A stretch of 64,000 nt of DNA from Ectobacillus antri (GTDB taxonomy: Bacteria > Bacillota > Bacilli > Bacillales > Bacillaceae_G). Positions 27,232-35,751 of this stretch are shown here, in pieces. Both the position numbers and the translations under genes were made by a program. The stretch's first letter is position 1, and every line of letters starts with the position of its first letter. The notes below the pieces were generated by a model, which worked only from the letters and a program-made list of their open reading frames with translations, did not search any database and was not told where the DNA came from. The stretch is taken from the NCBI RefSeq assembly GCF_003852715.1, contig NZ_RIAV01000006.1:124001-188000 (forward strand). Direction: 5' to 3'.

Positions 27232-27402
27232 GTATATAATCATCGCTGAAAAGCAATATATTTGATTTTCATCATTATTGTTTGCAATGGCTACTTGATA
27301 CTTCACATCTACAATTTGCGTATCATCGATCTTCTTTAAAAATGCATTCACACGTTCTTCTAAATCCTTTTCATGCATTTCATCAAATATTTTTACACGC
27401 AT
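27223..27402 (-). CDS. cse60: Sporulation protein Cse60 (YteV)
   Basis: A 59-residue Cse60 family protein. MRVKIFDEMHEKDLEERVN and QIYCFSAMIIYRA are the conserved ends of the family. In B. subtilis cse60 (yteV) is a sigma-E-dependent sporulation gene of unknown function. The start at 27402 is one base after the stop of the upstream 78-residue gene and has AGGGTGG in front. Last gene of a four-gene sporulation operon. Confidence 0.85.
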   Translation of the reverse strand: MRVKIFDEMHEKDLEERVNAFLKKIDDTQIVDVKYQVAIANNNDENQIYCFSAMIIYRA

Positions 27403-27403
27403 A

Positions 27404-27640
27404 TTAGCACCACCCTGAATCACACCCGGAAACTGATGGATCATTGTCGCGACGCATTTGAATTAAGCGATAAAAACGACCATCTTCATAAATATACCCA
27501 TCTTCTAGTTCATACTTTTGTTCCGCCTTATACATATACAGCTTTCCAATCATAAATTTATTCGAATATAATTCCAAATACTTTTCCTTAAACTTCGCTG
27601 TTACTTTTTCTGTAATATCAATTTTTAAAGTTTTCCCCAT
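27404..27640 (-). CDS. Hypothetical 78-residue protein in sporulation operon
   Basis: A 78-residue basic protein I do not recognise. The N-terminal half is helical and lysine-rich (TAKFKEKYLELYSNKF), followed by tyrosine-rich strands (LEDGYIYEDGRFYRLIQM) and a C-terminus with two cysteines (GCDSGWC). The tyrosine and cysteine content, and its place between GerP-family genes and cse60, suggest a spore-layer component. Ribosome site GGGAGGGGG. Confidence 0.75.
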   Translation of the reverse strand: MGKTLKIDITEKVTAKFKEKYLELYSNKFMIGKLYMYKAEQKYELEDGYIYEDGRFYRLIQMRRDNDPSVSGCDSGWC

Positions 27641-27713
27641 TCATGCCCCCTCCCTTCATGAATGTCATTACCTACTCCATTTTATTTCCAGTTTGGTTTA
27701 CTTATGATTAAAA

Positions 27714-27941
27714 TTATAGATTCATTGTACTTGTATCTTGTACAGTTGATTGCGATATGGCTTCGGTCGTATTGGTTTCTTCGTTTGTTGTCCGCAGTAC
27801 ACGGCGCCCATTAATAAAATCCGCACCTGTTACTCCCGTCGCACCATTTATGCTTTTAGATGCCGTCATTGTAATTTCACTGATATTATTACCGCATTGA
27901 ATCGTACCGTAGTTATTCACTACGATAAACTTCTTGATCAT
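27714..27941 (-). CDS. GerPA/GerPF-family spore protein (second copy)
   Basis: A 75-residue protein of the GerPA/GerPF family, inner-coat proteins that let germinants pass to their receptors. Family pattern: short N-terminal strand (IKKFIVVNNYGTIQCGNN) with the Asn/Gly-rich turn, then a Gly/Ala-rich middle (SINGATGVTGADFING). The tail is Thr/Ser/Gln-rich. The start at 27941 is set by AGGAG six bases before it; an ATG six bases earlier touches that site. Paralogue of the gene just upstream. Confidence 0.8.
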   Translation of the reverse strand: MIKKFIVVNNYGTIQCGNNISEITMTASKSINGATGVTGADFINGRRVLRTTNEETNTTEAISQSTVQDTSTMNL

Positions 27942-27965
27942 ACACATCTCCTGTCTCTCCTTCTA

Positions 27966-28193
27966 TTAAAATGTTTCCTCTTCCACAGCTACATCAATAG
28001 CAGGTTCTCTCTCGCTTATAAAACGTCCCTCAAATTCGTTGTTGGCTCGAACACCGTTTAATAGAAATGCCGTACTGTTCCCACCTGCACCATTGCTCAC
28101 TTTAGAGACCATTAAAGGAGATATATTATAGCAGTTCCCTATATTCACATGACCGTTGTTATTGATAATCTTCACGTTTTGAATAAACGCCAT
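27966..28193 (-). CDS. GerPA/GerPF-family spore protein (first copy)
   Basis: Also exactly 75 residues. VKIINNNGHVNIGNCYNISP is the GerP-family N-terminal motif, followed by SNGAGGNSTAFLLNGVRANN and an acidic tail. The start at 28193 follows AGAAGGAC. A CATACAATA element 25 bases upstream fits a sigma-K -10. First gene of the operon; B. subtilis ydgA/ydgB are a comparable stand-alone pair outside the gerP operon. Confidence 0.8.
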   Translation of the reverse strand: MAFIQNVKIINNNGHVNIGNCYNISPLMVSKVSNGAGGNSTAFLLNGVRANNEFEGRFISEREPAIDVAVEEETF

Positions 28194-28217
28194 CTCTGTC
28201 CTTCTCTCATTTTTTAT

Positions 28218-28226
28218 TATTGTATG
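28218..28226 (-). promoter_or_regulatory. Sigma-K-like -10 element for GerP-family operon
   Basis: CATACAATA on the minus strand matches the sigma-K -10 consensus CATAnnnTA and also the sigma-E CATACAMT. No clear -35 for either sigma was seen, because the upstream DNA is a GCGGAAGCGCC-type repeat end. Mother-cell expression would fit spore-coat genes. Confidence 0.45.
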
Positions 28227-28532
28227 CAAACAGCAAAAAAGCGGAAGCGCCCTGCTTAGGCACTAGAGATAGAAAATATCTATAATTTTTATACTTTCTG
28301 ATCTATACCAACATTCTTGTTTGGTGGCTGTCGTTCGCCTATACCATTCAAAAGTCGCAAAAAGAACAAACCGTAAACCAATGGTGACGAAAACCAAGCA
28401 CCAAATCGAAAACAAGACTGCAAGACCATGCGAATTTCGTATCAACCGTAGGGACTACGGGGGTAGCTAACCAAAGGATACTTTGGTGTTCGTAGGAATC
28501 TCGGTATTTCAATGCTGAGTAGTTCAAATAGT
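28227..28532. repeat. Structured non-coding block with GCGGAAGCGCC end
   Basis: About 300 bases with no gene. The left end carries GCGGAAGCGCC (28240-28250), a sequence start seen in Bacillus interspersed repeats, and a related GCGAAAGCGG occurs at 44123. Two adjacent perfect stem-loops lie at 28446-28460 (CCGTAG / CTACGG) and 28470-28487 (ACCAAAG / CTTTGGT), neither at a gene end. Base composition is richer in G+C than the flanks. It may be a small non-autonomous element or a structured RNA. Confidence 0.45.
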
Positions 28533-28562
28533 AAAAAACGCGGAACATCTTGTTCCGCGTTT
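28533..28562 (-). terminator. ytwF terminator
   Basis: Twelve-base perfect arms (28536-28547, 28551-28562) with a three-base loop and a T run on the minus strand, overlapping the ytwF stop codon. Confidence 0.9.
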
Positions 28563-28869
28563 ACTCTGTCTTACCCGTATAATACAACATGCCACCAATC
28601 ATATTGATTGCTTTGTATCCCTGCTCCTGCATGTACATGCACACATGCTCGCTTCGCACACCTGCTTTACAAATAAAGATGTACGTATCCTCTTTATTAA
28701 AATAACTTAATTTATTAGGTATATCTCCCATTTTAATATGAATGGCCTCAGGAATCTTACCGTAACATGCAATTTCTTCATCTTCCCTTACATCAACTAG
28801 ATGCAGTGTTTCTCCTTGCTCTAACCTTGCTTGCACTTCCTCAGGTGTAATGGTTTGAACCTCGTGCAT
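28561..28869 (-). CDS. ytwF: Rhodanese-like protein YtwF
   Basis: Single-domain sulfurtransferase of 102 residues. It has the rhodanese start HLVDVREDEEIACYGKIPEAIHI and the active-site loop FICKAGVRSEH with the catalytic Cys, followed by the closing MIGGMLYYTG. Likely moves sulfane sulfur in the cytoplasm; the acceptor is unknown. The start at 28869 follows AAAGGGG. In B. subtilis ytwF is also close to leuS. Confidence 0.9.
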   Translation of the reverse strand: MHEVQTITPEEVQARLEQGETLHLVDVREDEEIACYGKIPEAIHIKMGDIPNKLSYFNKEDTYIFICKAGVRSEHVCMYMQEQGYKAINMIGGMLYYTGKTE

Positions 28870-29134
28870 TTTTTCAGCCCCTTTCCGTACTGTTATTATT
28901 CTAGCAACGCATCGAATTGAAAGCAAAGTATATACATACACATGTTGTTATTTTAACAAGTAGCTTGTAGTTGCGGTCAGGACGCACCTGCCCACTAAGC
29001 TTGAATGTATATCACATGTGTTTCTATCTCTAATACAATCTCCTTTTGAAAAACATACTAAATTCACACAGAAAACACAAAAAAAGGGCAAACTGTTTAC
29101 AGCAACACCATCTTATCAGTTTAGGAGTGATGAT

Positions 29135-29728
29135 ATGAAGTGGAAATTGGCACTTGCTTCGTTGGTAACAACCGCTGTTGTCGGGGGGACAATGGTATCT
29201 GCTGCTACACCTGAACAACAAGACACATTGCAAAAGCTAGAAGTGCAGGAAAAAGCACTGCACAAGCAGTTGCATGAGCAGCGCGACGCGAAACGCAAAC
29301 AATGGATTGAGCAATCCAATTTAACAACAGAAGAAAAAACAAAACTAAATGCTTTGCATGAAAAAATGCAAGCACTGCATGATAAAAAGCATGCTTTGCG
29401 TGAACAGATTGACAGCACAACGGACGAGGCAAAAAAAGCGGAGTTACAAACACAGCTACAATCTTTGCATAATGAGATGAAAGCGCAGCATGATGAAATG
29501 CGTACCATTATTAAGCCATTGAAAGAAAAAATAAAAGACGAGAAACAAAAGGTGCGCGAGCAAGACAAGTTTGGTGCGCACCACGAACTACGTGATTTAT
29601 ATCGGCAGAAAAAAGAGCTACAGCAGTCTGCTACAGAAGAAGATGCTGCGAAGTTAATTGAAATTGAAAAGCAAATTATTGCGAAGCAGCAAGAGCTGTT
29701 AGAAAAAATGAAAGAAAATACTAACTGA
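29135..29728 (+). CDS. Secreted coiled-coil protein
   Basis: A 197-residue protein with a signal peptide (MKWKLALASLVTTAVVGGT, cleavage expected after MVSAA or MVSA) followed by an almost uninterrupted charged coiled coil rich in Lys, Glu, Gln and His (about residues 28-195). Regular Leu/Ala heptads such as LHEKMQALHDKKHALREQ are visible. No lipobox and no anchor, so it should be released or bound to the wall. I do not recognise the family. The start at 29135 follows TTAGGAGTGA. Confidence 0.82.
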   Translation: MKWKLALASLVTTAVVGGTMVSAATPEQQDTLQKLEVQEKALHKQLHEQRDAKRKQWIEQSNLTTEEKTKLNALHEKMQALHDKKHALREQIDSTTDEAKKAELQTQLQSLHNEMKAQHDEMRTIIKPLKEKIKDEKQKVREQDKFGAHHELRDLYRQKKELQQSATEEDAAKLIEIEKQIIAKQQELLEKMKENTN

Positions 29729-29805
29729 AGAAGAGAGACCGAGACATAACTGCATCATATAACTCTAAAGCCGAAAGAATCCAGAATAGATAACAATAAT
29801 AAAAG

Positions 29806-29864
29806 AAAAATCCGAACTAAATCGAATTCTGTGTAGAGAATTCCGACTAATAGTTCGGATTTTT
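29806..29864 (+). terminator. Nested-stem terminator after the coiled-coil gene
   Basis: Outer 13-base arms AAAAATCCGAACT / AGTTCGGATTTTT (29806-29818, 29852-29864) enclosing an inner stem GAATTCT / AGAATTC (29824-29830, 29837-29843). The outer stem ends in five T on the plus strand. Confidence 0.8.
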
Positions 29865-29900
29865 CGTTGGTTGAAATCCTTTTGTTCCAGCCTCTTTTTC

Positions 29901-30005
29901 TTATTGCTCTTTGTTTTTCTTTTGACCTTGACGCTGCTTCCCTTCAGAAGCTTCATTAAAATTTGGTTGTTTTTGCCCTGCGTTGTTGCTTCTTCCTTTG
30001 CTCAT
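29901..30005 (-). CDS. Small Gln/Asn/Lys-rich protein, SASP-like
   Basis: A 34-residue, strongly hydrophilic basic peptide: MSKGRSNNAGQKQPNFNEAS then EGKQRQGQKKNKEQ. Three ATG codons follow one another; the third (30005) lies six bases after a strong AAGGAGGG, so it is the likely start. The composition is that of minor small acid-soluble spore proteins (SspL/M/N/O/P class), but no specific family can be assigned. Lies downstream of leuS on the same strand. Confidence 0.65.
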   Translation of the reverse strand: MSKGRSNNAGQKQPNFNEASEGKQRQGQKKNKEQ

Positions 30006-30055
30006 CATCATCCCTCCTTATTTGTAATGTTATCTTATTTTGCACCAAGCAAAAG

Positions 30056-30083
30056 AAAAAAATCGGCTCTAAGGCCGATTTTT
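30056..30083 (-). terminator. leuS terminator
   Basis: Ten-base arms AAAAATCGGC / GCCGATTTTT (30058-30067, 30074-30083) with a six-base loop, touching the leuS stop codon and followed by T residues. Confidence 0.88.
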
Positions 30084-32496
30084 AGTTTGCTACGATATTA
30101 ACAAGCTTACCAGGTACAGCAACAATTTTCCGTACTGTTTTCCCTTCAATTTGTGCATTCACTTGTGCATCAGCTAACGCCAATTGCTCCATTTGCTCTT
30201 TTGTTGCGTCTTTTGCGACCAACAATTTTGCTTTCACTTTACCGTTGATTTGGACAACAATTTCAATCTCATCTTCCACAAGCTTAGACTCATCAAATGT
30301 CGGCCATGCTTCATACGTAATGGTCTCACTATGCCCAAGCTTGCTCCATAATTCTTCCGCGAGGTGCGGTGCAATTGGAGACAATAGCTTTACAAATCCT
30401 TCTACATATTCAACTGGAAGAACTTCTGCCTTATAGGCATCATTGATGAATACCATCATTTGTGAAATAGCTGTATTAAAACGAATGCCTTCATAATCTT
30501 CCGTTACCTTTTTCACCGTTTGATGATATACCTTATCTAAGGCTTTATTAGATTCTTGTTTAATTTTGTCGCTTAATTCGCCATTTTCCTGTACAAATAG
30601 GCGCCATACACGGTCTAAGAAACGACGCGCTCCATCAAGACCTGTTTCAGACCAAGCGATAGATGCTTCAAGCGGCCCCATGAACATTTCATATAAACGA
30701 AGCGTATCCGCACCGTGGCTTGCCACAATATCGTCAGGATTTACAACATTTCCTTTGGATTTACTCATTTTCTCATTATTAGAACCTAAAATCATACCTT
30801 GGTTGAACAATTTTTGGAATGGTTCCTTCGTCGGTACCACACCTAAGTCATACAAAAATTTATGCCAGAAGCGCGCGTACAATAAGTGAAGTACCGCATG
30901 CTCAGCGCCGCCGATATAAATATCAACCGGTAGCCACTGCTTCAATTTTTCAGGATCAGCAAGCTTTTCATTGTTATGCGGGTCAATATAACGTAAGTAA
31001 TACCAGCAACTTCCGCCCCATTGCGGCATGGTATTCGTTTCACGGCGACCCTTTTTGCCTGTTACCGGATCTACTACATTCACCCATTCTGCCACGTTCG
31101 CAAGTGGAGATTCACCTGTACCGGAAGGACGAATATCATCTGTTTGCGGCAATACTAGCGGAAGCTCCTCTTCCGGTACAGCAGTCATCGTGCCGTCTTC
31201 CCAATGAATAACAGGGATCGGTTCACCCCAGTAACGCTGACGGCTGAACAACCAGTCGCGCAAACGATACGTTACCTTCTTCTCACCCATTTTATTTGTT
31301 TCCAACCAAGCAATCATGGTTGTGATGGCTTCTTCTTTATTTAAGCCATTTAAGAAATCAGAGTTTACATGTTCACCATCACCTGTGTAAGCTTCTTTTG
31401 TAATGTCGCCACCTGCAACAACCTCTTGAATTGGCAAATCGAACTTTTTCGCAAACTCATAATCGCGCTCATCATGTGCTGGTACTGCCATAATGGCACC
31501 CGTTCCGTAGCTCGCAAGTACATAATCCGCAATCCAAATTGGCATTCTTGCGCCGTTCACTGGATTAATGGCATATGCACCTGTAAATACCCCTGTTTTA
31601 TCCTTTGCCAAGTCTGTACGCTCTAAATCGCTTTTCATTTTTACTTGATCTAAGTAGGCTTCAACAGCCGCCTTTTGCTCTGGTGTTGTAATTTTCTCAA
31701 CAAGCGCGTGCTCAGGTGCCAATACAGAATACGTTGCGCCAAACAAGGTATCAGGACGTGTTGTAAACACTGTATACTTCTCATCTGTGCCATCTACTTG
31801 GAAGTGGATCTCAGCACCTTCTGAACGACCAATCCAATTACGCTGCATTTCCTTCAAGCTTTCCGGCCAATCCAGTTCTTCCAAATCTTCCAATAAACGA
31901 TCCGCGTACGCTGTGATCTTTAATACCCACTGCTTCATCGGACGGCGCTCTACCGGGTGACCGCCGCGCTCACTCTTGCCATCAATAACTTCTTCGTTCG
32001 CCAATACAGTACCAAGTGCTGGACACCAGTTTACCGCTACCTCATCAACGTAAGCTAAGCCTTTTTCGTATAATTTCAAGAAAATCCATTGCGTCCACTT
32101 ATAATAATTTGGATCTGTGGTATTTACTTCACGATCCCAGTCATAGGAAAATCCAAGTGCTTTAATTTGATTGCGGAATGTATTGATGTTTTTCTCTGTA
32201 AATTCCGCAGGGTCGTTTCCTGTATCAAGTGCATATTGTTCTGCTGGAAGACCAAATGCGTCCCATCCCATTGGATGAAGCACATTATAGCCTTGCATAC
32301 GTTTCATACGAGATAGAATATCAGTAGCCGTATATCCTTCCGGGTGCCCTACATGAAGACCAGCGCCGGACGGATATGGGAACATATCCAACGCGTAAAA
32401 CTTAGGTTTGTCAGTATCTTCAGTCGTACGGAAGGTTTTATTCTCTTCCCAATACGCCTGCCATTTCTTTTCAATTTCCTTATGATTGTAGCTCAC
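30082..32496 (-). CDS. leuS: Leucyl-tRNA synthetase
   Basis: Class Ia synthetase charging tRNA-Leu, 804 residues, normal for Bacillus. Shows the HIGH-type motif [16 protein letters not shown] (about residue 40), the CP1 editing domain ([22 protein letters not shown]), the KMSKS loop [11 protein letters not shown] (about 575) and a C-terminal tRNA-binding domain. The start is GTG at 32496 after GGAGGGT. Expression is controlled by a T-box leader. Confidence 0.98.
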   Translation of the reverse strand: MSYNHKEIEKKWQAYWEENKTFRTTEDTDKPKFYALDMFPYPSGAGLHVGHPEGYTATDILSRMKRMQGYNVLHPMGWDAFGLPAEQYALDTGNDPAEFTEKNINTFRNQIKALGFSYDWDREVNTTDPNYYKWTQWIFLKLYEKGLAYVDEVAVNWCPALGTVLANEEVIDGKSERGGHPVERRPMKQWVLKITAYADRLLEDLEELDWPESLKEMQRNWIGRSEGAEIHFQVDGTDEKYTVFTTRPDTLFGATYSVLAPEHALVEKITTPEQKAAVEAYLDQVKMKSDLERTDLAKDKTGVFTGAYAINPVNGARMPIWIADYVLASYGTGAIMAVPAHDERDYEFAKKFDLPIQEVVAGGDITKEAYTGDGEHVNSDFLNGLNKEEAITTMIAWLETNKMGEKKVTYRLRDWLFSRQRYWGEPIPVIHWEDGTMTAVPEEELPLVLPQTDDIRPSGTGESPLANVAEWVNVVDPVTGKKGRRETNTMPQWGGSCWYYLRYIDPHNNEKLADPEKLKQWLPVDIYIGGAEHAVLHLLYARFWHKFLYDLGVVPTKEPFQKLFNQGMILGSNNEKMSKSKGNVVNPDDIVASHGADTLRLYEMFMGPLEASIAWSETGLDGARRFLDRVWRLFVQENGELSDKIKQESNKALDKVYHQTVKKVTEDYEGIRFNTAISQMMVFINDAYKAEVLPVEYVEGFVKLLSPIAPHLAEELWSKLGHSETITYEAWPTFDESKLVEDEIEIVVQINGKVKAKLLVAKDATKEQMEQLALADAQVNAQIEGKTVRKIVAVPGKLVNIVAN

Positions 32497-32520
32497 AAAA
32501 TACCCTCCAATTCATCTATG

Positions 32521-32786
32521 TCTCCGCAAAAATACAAAAAACCCCTCATCCCTAAAAGGGACGAGAGGTTATAAATTCCCGCGGTACCACCCTAGTTAGT
32601 GCCCGTAGACACTCGCTCAAATCCGTAACGTGGATGAAACGGCAACCGCTACTGTTGTTCACGATTGCAACTCTAAGGCGAGTTCACAACGATATCCGGA
32701 TTGACTTTCACCACACGTCAACTCTCTGAGCCGGTTCTATTTGCTACTACTCCTTGTCACTGTTATTGCTTATTTGCTTACAGTCT
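32521..32786 (-). promoter_or_regulatory. T-box leader of leuS
   Basis: Minus-strand leader with the T-box sequence AGGGTGGTACCGCG (32580-32593), an upstream stem I region (about 32640-32780) whose specifier position appears to be CUC (Leu) within GUGAACUCGCC, and a terminator stem at 32540-32570 followed by a T run. Uncharged tRNA-Leu should stabilise the antiterminator and allow leuS transcription. Confidence 0.93.
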
Positions 32787-32815
32787 ATTCTAAAACATGT
32801 TGTTCGCTACGTCAA
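32787..32815 (-). promoter_or_regulatory. leuS sigma-A promoter
   Basis: TTGACG (32815-32810), 17-base spacer and TAGAAT (32792-32787) on the minus strand, correctly placed upstream of the T-box leader. The -35 overlaps the stop codon of yttB. Confidence 0.8.
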
Positions 32816-33996
32816 ACCGCTATTTTTTCTTTTGTTTGCTTTTCTTTTAGCTTATAATCATATAGACTTGTCGCAACCATTGCTATCAACAGCATTGCCA
32901 TTAGCACCATAAACAATACTTGAATATTGTATAAATCGACAATTAAGCCACCCATCCACGGACCAAGCATCCGTCCCCCCGTTGCCGCACTGTTTACGAC
33001 ACCTTGATAAAAGCCAATTTTCCCTTCAGGCGCTAATTCATTGGCAATCGTCGGAACAGCCGGCCATACAAACATTTCACCAATCGTTAAAATGAGCATA
33101 CCTGTCATAAACATGCTAAATTGTTCTGCCTGTCCAACAACGAGAAATGAAACAATAAAAATAGACGTACCAATTAAAATTTGTTGTTTTAAAGAACGAT
33201 TAAATCTTCGGATAAATGCTGTGACAACTGGTTGTGCTAATACAATTAGTGCTCCGTTCACCGTCCACAATAAACTGTATGCACGTAAACTAATATCTAA
33301 ATCCTGCATATGAGCAGAAATTGTAACCTGCCATTGTACATACGCAATCCAGCAAATCGCATATGCAATGCACATCACCAATAGCGCCTGCAAGGAAGGC
33401 GTCAGCTTCCAGGATGCTTTTTCTACTTTTGTCTCAACCTTATCTACGTTGATCTGCATATCTTTAAAACTGATCAAAGCAATCATAAAGAATACAAAAT
33501 ACAGTGTTAGATTGGCTAAAAAGATATAGTCAATGCGGAAGGAAGCAACTAAGCCTCCTAATGCAGACCCAACCGCAACACCCACGTTTTGCCCGATATA
33601 CATCGCATTAAATGCTCTTCGGCCACCTTCTGGCCAAACAGCACCCACCATCGCATACATCGATGGAAACACCATGCCGGCCCCTAATCCAATAATACCG
33701 AGCCATACCACATACAGCGGCCAATCGTGGAAAAAAACAAGACCCGTCACTGCTGATAAAGTAATTAGAATACCGCTCAAAATTGATGTATAGCCGCCCA
33801 TTTTATCAAACATAATGCCGCCAACAAGGTTCCCGACCACACCTGCAAGCGAGTTAATCAACAAGGCCATTCCCGCCACTGATAAAGATTTACCAAGGTG
33901 ATTGTGAATATAGATGGTGTTAAAAGGCCATAAAAAAGAAGCCCCTGTCACATTAATAACCATAGCAATGACCAATAGCCATACTTTTCGAGGCAT
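32812..33996 (-). CDS. yttB: MFS efflux transporter YttB
   Basis: A 394-residue major facilitator with 12 predicted segments and the motif-A loop GNLVGGIMFDKMGG between segments 2 and 3, typical of DHA1 drug exporters. The substrate is unknown. The position next to leuS matches B. subtilis yttB. The ATG at 33996 follows AAAGGAGGGAG. No terminator before leuS is visible; the leuS promoter sits over its stop. Confidence 0.85.
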   Translation of the reverse strand: MPRKVWLLVIAMVINVTGASFLWPFNTIYIHNHLGKSLSVAGMALLINSLAGVVGNLVGGIMFDKMGGYTSILSGILITLSAVTGLVFFHDWPLYVVWLGIIGLGAGMVFPSMYAMVGAVWPEGGRRAFNAMYIGQNVGVAVGSALGGLVASFRIDYIFLANLTLYFVFFMIALISFKDMQINVDKVETKVEKASWKLTPSLQALLVMCIAYAICWIAYVQWQVTISAHMQDLDISLRAYSLLWTVNGALIVLAQPVVTAFIRRFNRSLKQQILIGTSIFIVSFLVVGQAEQFSMFMTGMLILTIGEMFVWPAVPTIANELAPEGKIGFYQGVVNSAATGGRMLGPWMGGLIVDLYNIQVLFMVLMAMLLIAMVATSLYDYKLKEKQTKEKIAV

Positions 33997-34152
33997 GCTT
34001 CTCCCTCCTTTTTCATAGAATCGTCCGAATGCAACATTACGATTGTATGCCTTTTACAGAAGGTTGACAACAGATTTGCCCTTTAAAAAACAATTGTGAA
34101 TTTCAGTATATTGCGGGCTTTTAATTCCTTTAAAACCTATGTAATTACAGCG

Positions 34153-34221
34153 TTTTATACTCTTTGTTAGCCAATTCCACTCTTCTATCGGCCAATTCTT
34201 CTCTTCTATCGGCCGAAGCTG
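34153..34221. repeat. Second locus of the 21-bp repeat, three units
   Basis: Three 21-bp units with the same minus-strand core as the array at 10866-11063: two good copies of GGCCGATAGAAGA and one degenerate copy (GGCTAACAAAGA). The flanks 33997-34152 have no gene. The units again lie next to a strong terminator, in an intergenic region. Confidence 0.8.
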
Positions 34222-34226
34222 TTTTC

Positions 34227-34270
34227 CAAGCAATAAAAAAACTCGCATACGCGAGTTTTTTATTGCTTGG
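34227..34270 (-). terminator. Long palindromic terminator of the ytzC operon
   Basis: Near-perfect 20/21-base arms around an ATAC loop (CTCGC / GCGAG at the tip, A/T runs, then CCAAGCAAT / ATTGCTTGG at the foot). The right arm contains the last codons and stop of the 47-residue gene. Confidence 0.88.
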
Positions 34271-34403
34271 ATTTTTGTGGTTGTCCTTTTTTACGGTTTT
34301 TTTGCTTTGCTTGTACAACCGGATCTAATTCGTTAGAGAATTCCTGGTTATGACCATTTTGTGTTTTTTGCTCGGGATTATTCATATCAGAACGCTTTGC
34401 CAT
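34260..34403 (-). CDS. Small hydrophilic protein, possibly SASP or YfhD-like
   Basis: A 47-residue protein MAKRSDMNNPEQKTQNGHNQ then EFSNELDPVVQAKQKNRKKGQPQKSKQ. Hydrophilic, no Cys, basic C-terminus; the NQEFSNEL...KNRKK arrangement resembles small spore proteins (SspO-like) and YfhD-like proteins. Excellent ribosome site AAGGAG, which begins on the stop codon of ytzC 12 bases upstream, so the two are cotranscribed. Family assignment is tentative. Confidence 0.72.
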   Translation of the reverse strand: MAKRSDMNNPEQKTQNGHNQEFSNELDPVVQAKQKNRKKGQPQKSKQ

Positions 34404-34415
34404 AGTATCAGCTCC

Positions 34416-34679
34416 TTAGTGTGGTGTTGTAATCATTTGATGCTGTAAATGACGCATTTGCGCAAGTGTGCGGTCAATGCGTTCACGCTGCTCCGCGTTA
34501 GCATTGTCCATCATTTTTTCCAGCGCAATTACAGCTTGCTCAAGCTGAAGCTGCGCGTCAGAATACTCCATGTCATTGTAATGCTCTTGTCTCATACCGA
34601 GCTCTAACTGCTCGTGTCCGTATTTCATAGCTTCCTCAGCCTCATGGATACATTGGTCTAATGAGTATCGATCTGTCAT
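34416..34679 (-). CDS. ytzC: YtzC, DUF2524 family protein
   Basis: An 87-residue, highly charged helical protein of the YtzC/DUF2524 family. Two long helices (SLDQCIHEAEEAMKYGHEQL and AQLQLEQAVIALEKMMDNAN regions) suggest a helical hairpin or dimer. Function unknown. The start follows GAGGAGGGTGA. Divergent from ytqA as in B. subtilis. Confidence 0.88.
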   Translation of the reverse strand: MTDRYSLDQCIHEAEEAMKYGHEQLELGMRQEHYNDMEYSDAQLQLEQAVIALEKMMDNANAEQRERIDRTLAQMRHLQHQMITTPH

Positions 34680-34797
34680 CTTTCACCCTCCTCACTATTG
34701 TTGCTTCACTTTATTTTCCCCAACAATGCAAACTCTATGAGCGAATGCTATAATGAAATGTATTTTTGCTTTCCATACAGAATAGGGAGGGAAACCA

Positions 34798-35751
34798 ATG
34801 GAAAATCCATTTCCGTTTTCGACCGACAATAAGCGTTATCATACATGGAATTATCATCTGCGCAAGCAGTTCGGCACAAAGGTGTTTAAGGTCTCTCTCG
34901 ATGCAGGGTTTGATTGTCCGAATCGCGACGGCACGGTGGCATTTGGTGGCTGTACCTTTTGCAGCGCCGCTGGATCTGGGGACTTTGCGGGAAGCCGGAC
35001 GGAGGACGTTATCACACAATTTCATAACATTAAAACAAAAATGCATACCAAATGGAAAAATGGCAAGTACATGGCGTACTTTCAAGCATTCACCAACACC
35101 CATGCGCCTGTTGAAGTATTAAAACAAACCTTTGAACCCGTTTTAACGCAAGAAGGCGTTGTTGGTATTTCTATCGCGACCCGTCCTGATTGCTTGCCTG
35201 ACGATGTGGTGGAATACTTGGCCGATTTAAACAAACGAACATACTTGTGGGTAGAGCTCGGATTACAAACTGTTCATGAACGCACCGCACTTTTAGTTAA
35301 TCGTGCTCATGACTACCAAACATATATAGCAGGTGTAGATAAGCTCCGCAAACACAACATTCGCATATGCTCTCACATTATCAACGGTCTTCCGCTTGAG
35401 ACATATGACATGATGATGGAAACAGCACGTGAAGTTGCAAAGCTGGATATTCAAGGAATTAAAATTCATCTGTTACACCTACTAAAAGGAACACCGATGG
35501 TAAAGCAGTATGAAAAAGGCTTGCTTAGCTTTTTATCGCTAGAAGAGTATGTTTCTCTTGTTGTAGATCAGCTTGAAGTCATGCCGCCTGATGTGATTGT
35601 ACATCGCATTACTGGTGACGGCCCACCCGAGTTAATGATTGGTCCCATGTGGAGCATGAACAAATGGCATGTATTAAACAGCATTGATGCGGAGTTTGCG
35701 CGCCGCAATAGCTGGCAAGGTAAGTTTGTAGAAGAGGTGATGAAGAAATGA
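34798..35751 (+). CDS. ytqA: YtqA radical SAM protein (MnmL, tRNA U34 modification)
   Basis: Radical SAM enzyme of the TIGR01212 family, 317 residues. The N-terminal cluster motif FDCPNRDGTVAFGGCTFCS supplies the cysteines for the 4Fe-4S centre. Recent work on Gram-positive wobble-uridine modification assigns YtqA (MnmL) to the step preceding methylation in mnm5s2U synthesis; I rely on that for the role. The start at 34798 follows GGGAGGGAAACC. It overlaps ytqB by four bases (ATGA), implying translational coupling. Confidence 0.92.
   Translation: MENPFPFSTDNKRYHTWNYHLRKQFGTKVFKVSLDAGFDCPNRDGTVAFGGCTFCSAAGSGDFAGSRTEDVITQFHNIKTKMHTKWKNGKYMAYFQAFTNTHAPVEVLKQTFEPVLTQEGVVGISIATRPDCLPDDVVEYLADLNKRTYLWVELGLQTVHERTALLVNRAHDYQTYIAGVDKLRKHNIRICSHIINGLPLETYDMMMETAREVAKLDIQGIKIHLLHLLKGTPMVKQYEKGLLSFLSLEEYVSLVVDQLEVMPPDVIVHRITGDGPPELMIGPMWSMNKWHVLNSIDAEFARRNSWQGKFVEEVMKK

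Noticed and set aside
29116-29568. 150-codon Cys/Ser-rich frame antisense to the coiled-coil gene
   Set aside because: A mirror of Gln/Lys/His-rich codons; the plus-strand gene has signal peptide, ribosome site and terminator.
34054-34248. 64-codon minus-strand frame across the second repeat locus
   Set aside because: Same in-phase repeat effect; it also runs into the ytzC-operon terminator and has no ribosome site.
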